From assembly GCA_030054235.1 (NCBI GenBank), contig JASGCG010000031.1:1-10613 (forward strand): a stretch of 10,613 nt of DNA, in the 5' to 3' direction. The stretch is from Bacteroidia bacterium. Lineage in GTDB: Bacteria > Planctomycetota > Phycisphaerae > Phycisphaerales > SM1A02. Below the pieces are notes generated by a model. It made no database searches and had not been told where the DNA came from. It saw only the letters and a program-made list of their open reading frames with translations. How positions within the stretch are numbered: the first letter of the stretch is position 1; the number at the start of each line of letters is the position of its first letter. This document shows positions 1 to 6,546 of the stretch, one piece after another. The translations under genes were made by a program, and so were the position numbers.

Positions 1-111
1 CGCGATCCCGGCCGGGCCTTCACCATCGGCGTGCAGTGGCATCCCGAGCGCACGCCGGATCGGCTGATGGGTGATGGCATTGTGCAACGGCTCGTCGAGG
101 CGAGCCGATGA
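1..111 (+). CDS. Class I glutamine amidotransferase-like / peptidase C26 protein, C-terminal end only (5' truncated by window)
   Basis: Only the last 36 codons and the TGA stop are in the window. The reading frame contains G-V-Q-W-H-P-E, the signature that carries the catalytic His and Glu of class I glutamine amidotransferases and of the gamma-glutamyl-GABA hydrolase (PuuD, peptidase C26) branch. The variant with V-Q-W-H-P-E followed by a short helix and the end of the protein fits C26 best. Members hydrolyse gamma-glutamyl amide bonds in the cytoplasm with a Cys-His-Glu triad; the Cys would lie upstream of the window. The stop overlaps the eboE start (ATGA), so the two genes are probably co-transcribed and translationally coupled. 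That makes this enzyme a candidate accessory of the ebo operon. Which amidotransferase it is cannot be decided from this fragment. Confidence 0.8.
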   Translation, partial: RDPGRAFTIGVQWHPERTPDRLMGDGIVQRLVEASR

Positions 112-1268
112 CGGCCACCTTGGGCTACTGCACCAATGTGCACGCGGGGGCCACGCTCACCGCGGCCAAGGAGCAGCTCGATCGGCACGCCACGGCGGTG
201 CGGCGCGAGCTCGGCGTCGAGTGGCTCGACATCGGGCTCTGGCTGAGCGCGCGTGCGGTCTTCGAACTCAAGGAGCAGGAGGACGGTGCGAAACGTCTTC
301 GCGCGTGGCTCGACGAGCGTGGCCTGCGTGTCTTCACGATCAATGGGTTTCCCTACGGCGACTTCCACGCCAAGCGCGTGAAGCAATCGGTCTACGAACC
401 CAACTGGGCCAACGCGCGCCGGCTGCTCTTCTCGACCGACTTGGCGGATCTCCTGGTGGACCTCCTCCACGATGATCGTCGGGAAGCGGGCATCAGCACG
501 CTGCCGTTGGGGTGGCGTCTCTCGTTCTCCCTCGAAGGCTGCGGGAGCAGCGTTGGCCTGGCGAGCGCACAACTCGAGCAATTCGCGCGCCATGCGACAC
601 GGCTCGAGGAACGCACGGGCCGGTGCATCCATCTTGATCTCGAGCCGGAACCCGGCTGCATGCTCGACACCTCGCGCGACGTGACGGGGTTCTTCGAGCA
701 GGTGCTGCGCCAGCGGGCCGGCGAACCTGACCTGCGCCGGTACATCCGCGTCTGCCACGACACCTGCCACGCCGCCGTCATGTTCGAGGACCAGGCGAGC
801 GTGCTGCAGGCGTACCGGGATGCAGGCATTCGCGTGGGCAAGGTGCAGCTCTCGAGCGCGATCGAGTGTCCCTCCAGCGATCGGGCGTTTCGCGCCCTCC
901 GGCACTTCGACGAGCCGGTCTACCTCCACCAGACCTGCGTGCTCGATGGTGCGGGCGAGCGGCACCTCTTCACCGACCTCGACCGTGCCTTCGATCATGC
1001 TCCGGATGGGCTGTGGCGGACGCACTTCCATGTGCCGCTCTTCGCCGATCGCATCGGCCAGGGCGGCGTGCTCGGGACGACGCAGGCTGATGTGGTGTCG
1101 TGCCTGGCTGCGATCCGACCCGAGGATGGCATCACCGATTTCGAGGCCGAGACCTACGCCTGGGGCGCCTTGCCGTTGGAGCACCGCATGGCTTCGCTCG
1201 CCGACGGCATCGCGCAGGAACTTCGCTGGGCACGCGAACGCATGACCGAATGCCGGCTCGTGGGCTGA
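108..1268 (+). CDS. eboE: EboE-type metabolite traffic protein (xylose isomerase-like TIM barrel)
   Basis: This 386-residue protein opens with L-G-Y-C-T-N-V-H-A-G (5-14), typical of EboE. It is rich in acid/His clusters expected of a xylose isomerase/AP endonuclease-type TIM barrel: H-L-D-L-E-P-E-P-G-C (175-184), V-C-H-D-T-C-H (215-221), K-V-Q-L-S-S-A (245-251), R-T-H-F-H-V-P-L-F (304-312) and E-A-E-T-Y-A-W (346-352). By analogy with the fold, E179, D218/H221, H306/H308 and E346/E348 are likely metal ligands; that is inference. No signal peptide or membrane segment is seen, so it should be cytoplasmic. The family belongs to the ebo (edb) cluster, tied to export or handling of specialised metabolites, but no reaction is firmly established. 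The start overlaps the preceding stop (ATGA). eboC follows 66 bp downstream. Confidence 0.88.
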   Translation: MTATLGYCTNVHAGATLTAAKEQLDRHATAVRRELGVEWLDIGLWLSARAVFELKEQEDGAKRLRAWLDERGLRVFTINGFPYGDFHAKRVKQSVYEPNWANARRLLFSTDLADLLVDLLHDDRREAGISTLPLGWRLSFSLEGCGSSVGLASAQLEQFARHATRLEERTGRCIHLDLEPEPGCMLDTSRDVTGFFEQVLRQRAGEPDLRRYIRVCHDTCHAAVMFEDQASVLQAYRDAGIRVGKVQLSSAIECPSSDRAFRALRHFDEPVYLHQTCVLDGAGERHLFTDLDRAFDHAPDGLWRTHFHVPLFADRIGQGGVLGTTQADVVSCLAAIRPEDGITDFEAETYAWGALPLEHRMASLADGIAQELRWARERMTECRLVG

Positions 1269-1322
1269 CGCGGCGGTCGACCCGAAGGCCGGACGAACCA
1301 CAAGGAATCCCGGCGTGCGCGG

Positions 1323-1334
1323 TAGGCTCCCGGC
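1323..1334 (+). promoter_or_regulatory. Putative -10 element and leaderless start of eboC
   Basis: TAGGCT (1323-1328) followed by 6 nt and the ATG at 1335 matches TANNNT-N6-start. It lies in the only gap of the ebo operon, so eboC-eboF and the DUF3299-like gene may have their own internal promoter in addition to read-through from eboE. Confidence 0.4.
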
Positions 1335-3263
1335 ATGGCGAACGGAGATCGCACTCGACGCAAGCAGGATGATGAGCAGCCCGGCCTCTTCGACCACATC
1401 GTGGCGGCCGACCTTGAAGGCATCGATCCGCCCTCGATGGACAGCGTGCCTGAGCTGCAGATGCACGAACCCGTCGCGCCGCAGCCCGGCCAGACGCTCG
1501 CGGCATGGGGCGACGAGGATCCGTCCCTGACGGCACCACGAACGGTCGAGACCATCGATGCCTGGGAATCGGTCGAGCCTAAGCCTGAGGTAATCGCATC
1601 CATGGAGGCGCCGGTCGACGAGCCACCGACACACGCCATCGCTGCAAGCATCGTCGAGCCCGTCGCTGAACCCATCGCTGAACCTGTCGCTGAGCCCAGC
1701 GCTGAACCTGGCGCTGAACCCAGCGCTGAACCTGTCGCTGAGCCCAGCGCCGAGCCGATGGCGCTCAAGGAATCGATCGAGCTCATCGAGCCTGGACAGT
1801 CCGTGGATGCTCCGGGAGCCGTGGAGCTGGCCGAAGTCGTTGATGCAGTGGAGAGCGTTGAGTCGACACAGGATCCCGAACCGACCGAGACCATCGAACC
1901 CATCACCGCACCCGTGGCCGATTCGCTTGCCGAGGCACCGGTCTTCCGCCGAGTGGAACCGAGCGACACGAGCGGCCGCGCGCCGGTGATCGCCCTGCAT
2001 GGCATGCCGAGCAGGCGCAGCGAGCTGGCTTCGGACGCACCCGTCGCGAGCGAGCAGCCGGGTCGCGCGGTCGCCGCCGAACCCGCGCCCGTGGCCACGC
2101 CGCTGCCACGCCATGGCATCTGGGCGTGGCTCGAACTCACACGCATCTCCAACGTGCTGACCGTGGCGACCAACGCCATCGTCGGGCTCTGGGTTGCGCA
2201 CCTGCTCGCCGGGCAGGCGACCATCGAGCGCTTCATCGACTGGATGCCTCGGCACGTCGGTGTCGTCGCGGGCCTCTGCCTGCTCTACCTGTTCGGCATG
2301 GTGCTCAACGATCTCCTCGATCGTGACGTCGACGCGCACGAGCGCCCCGCGCGCCCGCTCCCCAGCGGCCGCGTGGCCATGCGCCCGGCGATCCTGCTGG
2401 CTGCCACGCTCGTCGCGACGGGCGTCTGGCTCGTCGGTGGCGGATCGTTCCCGGTCCCGGGCCTCGCTGCGATCGCCATCGGTCTTGCGTTCGGCAGCTT
2501 TGCCAAGGGCCAGCGCAATGCGATCCAATGGCTGGGCGAGGCGTGGGCGGTGGTCGGCGTGGGTGCGATCCTCTGGAACTGGCTGGATCACTGGCGTCAT
2601 GCGGACCTTCGGACGCCATGGGGCTTCGAGGCTGTGCTTCTGCTCGTCGCCACCATCGTGGCGTACTCGCTGCTGCACCGGACCTGGCGCGGCAGCGTCG
2701 TGCTGATGGGCCTCTGCCGCGCACTGGCCTATTGGTGCGCCACGCTGTCGGTGATGAGCGTGTCCGGCATGCAGTACAACGGTTCATCCGTCAGTGCGTG
2801 GGGGCTCGTGCTCTTCCCGGGGCTCATCGCCTTCGCGTCCACGGTCGCCGTGTCGCTCTTGGCGCGTGATGAAGCCGCACCAACCGACGATGCAGCCGTC
2901 GTCGCACCACAACCCACACGAGTCTGGGTGCGCGTGCTGCTCGTTGCCGCCATGCTCGTGCCGTGGGCCTTCAGCCCCGTCGTGGCGGGCGGCGCGCGCG
3001 GGATGCTGCAGGTGATGACGATCGTCGCCCTGCCGATGGCTCTCTTCTGCGGCGGGATCTTCCTCGTCAAGAGCCTGCATGCCGAGCGCGCCATGCGAAG
3101 CCACCCCACGCGCATCGCCGGCGGCGTGGCCGCATGGATCGCCGCGTTCTGCCTGCTCGATGCCAGCACGCTGAGCGTGCTGGGTGCACCGGGCCTCTCC
3201 GTCGTCGCGCTCGGTTGCTGGTGGATCACGCGCACCGCGCAGCGCCGCGTTGCGGGGTCCTGA
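1335..3263 (+). CDS. eboC: EboC-type UbiA-family membrane prenyltransferase-like protein with long repeat-bearing N-terminal extension
   Basis: The protein has 642 residues. Residues about 260-642 form a polytopic membrane domain (roughly 9-11 hydrophobic segments) of the UbiA superfamily. They include the first Asp-rich motif N-D-L-L-D-R-D-V-D (325-333) followed by R-P-L-P-S-G-R-V. UbiA enzymes transfer prenyl groups from prenyl diphosphates to aromatic acceptors using Mg2+. The second Asp-rich motif is not recognisable; the matching region reads Y-S-L-L-H-R-T-W (444-451) before M-G-L-C-R-A-L, as I recall for EboC-type members. Residues 1-258 are a hydrophilic, Glu/Pro/Ala-rich extension with nine E-P-x-A units (108-143), absent from ordinary UbiA proteins (about 300 residues). 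The ATG at 1335 is preceded by TAGGCT and 6 nt, suggesting a leaderless transcript. Met224 (2004) is a possible later start that would remove most of the extension. The stop overlaps the eboF start (TGATG). Confidence 0.85.
   Translation: MANGDRTRRKQDDEQPGLFDHIVAADLEGIDPPSMDSVPELQMHEPVAPQPGQTLAAWGDEDPSLTAPRTVETIDAWESVEPKPEVIASMEAPVDEPPTHAIAASIVEPVAEPIAEPVAEPSAEPGAEPSAEPVAEPSAEPMALKESIELIEPGQSVDAPGAVELAEVVDAVESVESTQDPEPTETIEPITAPVADSLAEAPVFRRVEPSDTSGRAPVIALHGMPSRRSELASDAPVASEQPGRAVAAEPAPVATPLPRHGIWAWLELTRISNVLTVATNAIVGLWVAHLLAGQATIERFIDWMPRHVGVVAGLCLLYLFGMVLNDLLDRDVDAHERPARPLPSGRVAMRPAILLAATLVATGVWLVGGGSFPVPGLAAIAIGLAFGSFAKGQRNAIQWLGEAWAVVGVGAILWNWLDHWRHADLRTPWGFEAVLLLVATIVAYSLLHRTWRGSVVLMGLCRALAYWCATLSVMSVSGMQYNGSSVSAWGLVLFPGLIAFASTVAVSLLARDEAAPTDDAAVVAPQPTRVWVRVLLVAAMLVPWAFSPVVAGGARGMLQVMTIVALPMALFCGGIFLVKSLHAERAMRSHPTRIAGGVAAWIAAFCLLDASTLSVLGAPGLSVVALGCWWITRTAQRRVAGS
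1656..1763 (+). repeat. In-frame 12-bp tandem repeat (nine E-P-x-A units) in eboC
   Basis: Nine consecutive 12-nt units of the type GAR-CCY-NNN-GCY encode E-P-V-A, E-P-I-A, E-P-V-A, E-P-S-A, E-P-G-A, E-P-S-A, E-P-V-A, E-P-S-A and E-P-M-A. Variation falls mainly in the third codon. The unit length is a multiple of 3, so copy-number change would keep the frame. The product is an acidic, proline-spaced stretch, probably disordered and placed before the membrane domain. Confidence 0.9.
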
Positions 3264-4636
3264 TGCAGCGCGTTGCCGTCGTCAACGTCGTCGGCCTCTC
3301 GCCGGCGCTGCTCGGATCGGGCGCGCCCAAGCTGCGCGACTTCGCCAGGAGCGTGGGCGGCGTGCGCACGATGGTCGCGCCGCTGCCAGCCGTCACCTGC
3401 TCGGCGCAGGCCACCATGCTCACGGGCGTCGATCCTTCCGCACACGGGATCGTGGGCAACGGCTGGTTCGATCGGTCGCTGAACGAGGTCCACTTCTGGA
3501 AGCAGTCGGCTGCCCTCGTGCAGGCGCCGCGTGTGTGGGACGAGGCGCGAGCGCGCGACGGCGGCTTCACGAGCGCGAACTCGTTCTGGTGGTACGCGAT
3601 GCACGGCTCGACCGACGTCACGATCACGCCACGCCCGCAGTACCCGGCTGATGGCCGGAAGATCCCTGATGTCTGGACCGATCCGACCGGCCTGCGCGAC
3701 ACGCTGCAGCATGAGCTCGGCCGCTTTCCGCTCTTCAACTTCTGGGGACCCAAGGCGGGCATCCAGAGCACTGACTGGATCGCACGCGCCGCGATGCAGG
3801 TCGAGGAGCGGTTCGCCCCGACGCTCCACACGGTCTACCTGCCGCATCTGGACTACGTCCTGCAGAAGCACGGTCCCGGCACGCGCGAAGCGCAGCAGGA
3901 ACTCCGGGAGATCGACCGCGTCGTCGATGTGCTCCACGGGTTCTTCGCGGCACGTGGCGTGCGGGTCATGGTGGTCAGCGAGTACGGCATCGCGCCAGTG
4001 AGCCGGGCGATCTGCCTCAATCGCGAACTGCGTGGCGCCGATCTTCTGTCGCTGCGGGACGAGCGCGGCACGGAACTCCTCGATGCGGGCCAGAGCGACG
4101 CCTTCGCAGTCTGTGACCACCAGATCGCGCACGTCTACGTGCGAAAGGAACGGGACCTCGGACGGGTCGCCCACCTGCTCGAGCGCGTGCCGGGCGTGGA
4201 GTCCGTGCTCGACCGCGCGGCGCAGGATGCGCTCAGGATCGGCCACGCGCGCAGCGGCGATCTTGTCTGCATCGCTGAGGCCGATGCGTGGTTTGCGTAT
4301 CCGTGGTGGCTCGACGATGCACTCGCACCTGACTTCGCACGCACCGTCGACATCCACCGCAAGCCGGGCTACGACCCGTGCGAACTCTTCATGGATCCCG
4401 CGCGGCCGCTCCTTGGCCTTCGCACGGCGGGCAAGCTCGCACTGCGCAAGCTCGGCATGCGCAACCTGCTCGATGTGGTTCCCTTGGATCCCTCGATCGT
4501 GCGCGGCTCGCATGGCCGCAGCAGCGTCGCGCGAGGTCTCGAACCGATCCTGCTCTGCGACGATGATCGCCTCGATGCACAGGTCCCGATGCGCAGCGTG
4601 AAGGATGCGATCCTGCGCCAGGTTTTCGGCCCATGA
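3263..4636 (+). CDS. eboF: EboF-type alkaline phosphatase-superfamily (nucleotide pyrophosphatase/phosphodiesterase-like) protein
   Basis: The start is the ATG at 3263, which overlaps the eboC stop (TGATG); the 457-residue product begins M-Q-R-V-A-V-V-N-V-V-G-L. An open frame continues upstream into eboC but in the wrong frame for that gene. The fold signature is that of type I phosphodiesterases/nucleotide pyrophosphatases: P-A-V-T-C-S-A-Q-A-T-M-L-T-G (42-55) with T45 as likely nucleophile, H-G-I-V-G-N-G-W (61-68), Y-L-P-H-L-D-Y (192-198), S-E-Y-G-I-A-P-V (239-246), D-I-H-R-K-P-G-Y-D-P (363-372) and R-G-S-H-G-R (414-419). The first-motif metal Asp is replaced (V9/V10), and the usual S-D-H-G is S-E-Y-G, so the active site is non-canonical. 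No signal peptide or membrane segment is seen, so it is probably cytoplasmic. It sits in the ebo operon and overlaps the next gene by ATGA. The substrate is unknown. Confidence 0.82.
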   Translation: MQRVAVVNVVGLSPALLGSGAPKLRDFARSVGGVRTMVAPLPAVTCSAQATMLTGVDPSAHGIVGNGWFDRSLNEVHFWKQSAALVQAPRVWDEARARDGGFTSANSFWWYAMHGSTDVTITPRPQYPADGRKIPDVWTDPTGLRDTLQHELGRFPLFNFWGPKAGIQSTDWIARAAMQVEERFAPTLHTVYLPHLDYVLQKHGPGTREAQQELREIDRVVDVLHGFFAARGVRVMVVSEYGIAPVSRAICLNRELRGADLLSLRDERGTELLDAGQSDAFAVCDHQIAHVYVRKERDLGRVAHLLERVPGVESVLDRAAQDALRIGHARSGDLVCIAEADAWFAYPWWLDDALAPDFARTVDIHRKPGYDPCELFMDPARPLLGLRTAGKLALRKLGMRNLLDVVPLDPSIVRGSHGRSSVARGLEPILLCDDDRLDAQVPMRSVKDAILRQVFGP

Positions 4637-5343
4637 GGATCCTCTGGTCCGTGCTGGCGCTGTTGCTGCTCGCAGCGATCTGGTCGCTGCGGGAACCAGC
4701 CTCGACCGTTCCCGAATCATGCGACGCTCCGCCGTGGGAACTGCTCGACCAGGCGCGCCAAGACGAGGTGGGTGCGAACGAACCAGCAGCTCGTCGAACT
4801 GATGGTGCAACCGCTGCAACCTCGACTGCCGCTGCTCCCTCTGCTCCCTCTGCTCCCTCAGCTCCCTCAGCTCCTTCTGCTCCTTCAGCTCCTTCTGCTC
4901 CTTCAGTTCCTTCTGCTCCCTCTGCTGCAGTCATGCCGCCCGGTGCAGGAACCGAACGGCAGCCGTTCCGCATCTCCTGGGAACTGCTCGGCCAGGCCAG
5001 TGGGCACGTACGCGGTGACGGCACGCTCGATGCCATGCCACGAACGCTCGAACTGCTCGGCGGCACGTGGATCGAATTGAGCGGCTACTACGCGCCAGCC
5101 ATCATCGCGCCGTCGACTGATGAGGTCGTGCTCATGCTGAATCGCTGGGATGGTTGCTGCATCGGCTTGCCGCCCACGCCATACGACTCGGCGTTGGTGA
5201 AGACACGCACGCCGATCGACTTCTCACTGCAGCACCAGATCCGCTTCGGCACGCTGCGTGGGCGGTTGGTGCTCGAGCCCTTCGCCTTGGGGGGCTTGGT
5301 CCTGGGGCTGTACCGCATCGAAGATGCAGAACTGTTGCGATAG
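4633..5343 (+). CDS. Membrane-anchored DUF3299-like protein with (A-P-S)n linker
   Basis: This 236-residue protein starts at an ATGA overlap with eboF. Residues 4-18 form a hydrophobic N-terminal segment (L-W-S-V-L-A-L-L-L-L-A-A-I-W-S) with no clear lipobox or signal-peptidase site, so it is a likely membrane anchor with an outward-facing body. A disordered linker of ten A/V-P-S units (68-97) leads to a C-terminal domain (about 114-236): I-S-W-E-L-L (114-119), a strand T-W-I-E-L-S-G-Y-Y-A-P (145-155), V-L-M-L-N-R-W-D-G-C-C-I-G-L-P-P-T-P-Y-D (166-185), and a final G-L-V-L-G-L-Y-R-I-E-D (221-231). This pattern resembles DUF3299, where a Cys next to a Pro-rich stretch is conserved; here it reads C-C-I-G-L-P-P. 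The function of the family is unknown. Its place at the end of the ebo genes suggests a periplasmic partner. The family call is from memory and moderate. Confidence 0.55.
   Translation: MRILWSVLALLLLAAIWSLREPASTVPESCDAPPWELLDQARQDEVGANEPAARRTDGATAATSTAAAPSAPSAPSAPSAPSAPSAPSAPSVPSAPSAAVMPPGAGTERQPFRISWELLGQASGHVRGDGTLDAMPRTLELLGGTWIELSGYYAPAIIAPSTDEVVLMLNRWDGCCIGLPPTPYDSALVKTRTPIDFSLQHQIRFGTLRGRLVLEPFALGGLVLGLYRIEDAELLR
4834..4923 (+). repeat. 9-bp tandem repeat (ten A-P-S codon triplets), polypyrimidine-rich
   Basis: Ten 9-nt units of the form GYTCCYTCW encode A-P-S (once V-P-S). The units use CCT, TCT and TCA, which are unusual beside the C/G-ending codons around them. The + strand is almost purine-free apart from one G and an occasional A per unit. 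Unit length divisible by 3 keeps the frame if copy number changes. It encodes the linker between the membrane anchor and the DUF3299-like domain. Confidence 0.92.
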
Positions 5344-5610
5344 CGCCGCCGGCTCCACCGAACTTCTTCGGTCCGTGGTGCACGATCCATGGCCACCACC
5401 ATCATGTGGTGGTCCACGCGCGTGCACCGCATCACGCACGACGCAGCGCGGGCCTCGTGATGCATGTGCCCAAGGGAGCAGATTTCTTCCACTTCATGCA
5501 CCGAACTTCGTGCGGCTCTTCGGGAACTGACGTGATCGGGTCGTAGGTTGGCGCGCATCATGCCGCTCCTGTCGCTGCATGCTTCGCACATCGATCTCTG
5601 GGGATCCATC
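5344..5610. other. Intergenic region (267 bp) with several inverted repeats
   Basis: No convincing gene is seen here. The stretch holds a 6-bp hairpin (5357-5372); a CCACCAC/GTGGTGG hairpin with 6-nt loop, extendable to 9 pairs with one G-T (5391-5414); and a longer stem GCAC-c-GCATCACG/CGTGATGC-at-GTGC (5424-5469, 12 pairs, 19-nt loop). CACCGAACTTC is present twice (5356-5366 and 5499-5509). The sequence TAGGTT (5544-5549) could be a -10 element for the dockerin-tailed gene. It may be a terminator region plus a 5' leader, or it may contain a structured RNA; neither can be settled here. Confidence 0.45.
5357..5372 (+). terminator. Short hairpin 13 bp after the ebo operon's last stop
   Basis: ACCGAA, CTTC, TTCGGT form a perfect 6-bp stem with a 4-nt loop. 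There is no T-tract behind it, so intrinsic termination is uncertain. Its position directly after the last gene of the operon is the main support. Confidence 0.3.
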
Positions 5611-6486
5611 ATGTCCAACCTGCTCTTGTCGCTGCCCTCATCGTCCACGCTCTTCACGCGCGCTGCCGCGTGCGCTCTTGCGTTCACTCCCGCCATGTGC
5701 GTCCGCACCGCATTCGCCGCCGAGGACAATGGCACCATCTGCATCAACGAGGTCCGCATCGATCAGCCTGGTGCCGACAACGATGAGTATGTTGAGCTCA
5801 AGGGTCCCCCGGGTGCCTCGCTCGACGGTCTCTGGTTCGTCGTGATCGGCGATGGCACCGCCGCCCAGGGAAGCGGTGTGATCGAGGTCTTCGTCAACCT
5901 CGCCGGCAAGACCATTCCATCGGATGGTTACCTCCTGATCGGCGAGTCCAGCATGACCGCTGCCACGCCGGACATCGTCACGAGCCTCAACTTCGAGAAT
6001 GGCGACAACGTCACGCACATGCTGCTGCGCGGGCTGACCGCCAGCAACGGTGCGGATCTCGATGCCAACGACGACTGCACGCTTGATCAGGGTGCCTTCA
6101 TCGAGATCGTCGATGCGGTCACGATCGGAACGGGTGCCACCCCTCCAACCGCCGGTGCCGAGTGCAGCTACGCCACGGTCGTCGGCCCTGAGAAGGATGC
6201 CCAAGCCATGCACATCCTGCGCTGTCGGAGCGGTGGGTGGGTCCGCGGCAGCGATGCCATCGTCGGCGGGGATGACACGCCGGGCGCGGTGAACGGGTGC
6301 GATGCCTCCAGTTCCGCCTGCCAGGGTGACCTCAACGGCGATCAGGTCGTCGACAACGCCGACCTCGGCATCCTGCTGGTCAAGTGGGAGTTTCCCGACC
6401 CCTCGGCCGACCTCGATGGGTCGGGGGTCGTCGACGGGCCGGATCTGGGGATCATCCTGTCGCGGTGGGGTCGCTGCCCGGCCTGA
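5611..6486 (+). CDS. Secreted lamin-tail-like protein with C-terminal dockerin-like repeats
   Basis: The ATG at 5611 is chosen because GGGGA lies 6 nt upstream and the 291-residue product then begins with a plausible signal peptide (A-A-A-C-A-L-A-F then cleavage near A-F-A-A, residues 34-37). An in-frame ATG at 5560 would add 17 residues. The body (43-110) resembles a lamin-tail domain: I-C-I-N-E-V-R-I, D-N-D-E-Y-V-E-L (57-64), L-D-G-L-W-F-V-V-I-G-D-G, and P-S-D-G-Y-L-L-I-G (103-111). A further beta-rich segment with N-G-D/N-D-D turns reaches about 230. The tail carries two EF-hand-like calcium loops, D240-L-N-G-D-Q-V-V-D-N-A-D251 and D267-L-D-G-S-G-V-V-D-G-P-D278, and ends W-G-R-C-P-A. Such tails are common on planctomycete exported proteins and may mediate surface attachment or sorting. 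The protein stands alone on its transcript. No enzyme motif is visible. Confidence 0.8.
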   Translation: MSNLLLSLPSSSTLFTRAAACALAFTPAMCVRTAFAAEDNGTICINEVRIDQPGADNDEYVELKGPPGASLDGLWFVVIGDGTAAQGSGVIEVFVNLAGKTIPSDGYLLIGESSMTAATPDIVTSLNFENGDNVTHMLLRGLTASNGADLDANDDCTLDQGAFIEIVDAVTIGTGATPPTAGAECSYATVVGPEKDAQAMHILRCRSGGWVRGSDAIVGGDDTPGAVNGCDASSSACQGDLNGDQVVDNADLGILLVKWEFPDPSADLDGSGVVDGPDLGIILSRWGRCPA

Positions 6487-6546
6487 TGGACTCCGCAGTG
6501 ATCGGGTCGTTCAGCCTTGTCTTAGCCCTGTTTGTGTTATCGAAAG

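Noticed and set aside
1656..1763. CRISPR-like or mobile-element repeat in eboC
   Set aside because: The units are contiguous, 12 bp, in frame and have no spacers or terminal inverted repeats; this is a protein-coding tandem repeat.
1154..2236. Minus-strand open frame (360 codons) rich in G-S-A repeats
   Set aside because: It is the antisense reading of the E-P-x-A repeat and flanks in eboC. Its repeats are only a mirror of the real repeat, and no domain is seen.
2963..3262. Upstream extension of the eboF frame (would add 100 residues)
   Set aside because: It lies inside eboC in another frame and gives an Arg-rich sequence unlike the family. The ATG at 3263 with TGATG coupling gives the expected N-terminus.
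2729..4819. Very long open frame on the minus strand (696 codons) antisense to eboC and eboF
   Set aside because: It is rich in Arg/His/Ala/Glu with no recognisable domain. It lies fully opposite two well-supported genes and is the kind of shadow frame a GC-rich genome produces.
4389..5066. Minus-strand frame with repeated E-G-A units
   Set aside because: It is the reverse complement of the 9-bp A-P-S repeat plus flanks. It has no start signal or domain.
5548..5610. Longer N-terminus for the dockerin-tailed protein (TTG 5548 or ATG 5560)
   Set aside because: It would push the hydrophobic signal region too far from the N-terminus. ATG 5611 has a GGGGA site at good distance. ATG 5560 remains possible.
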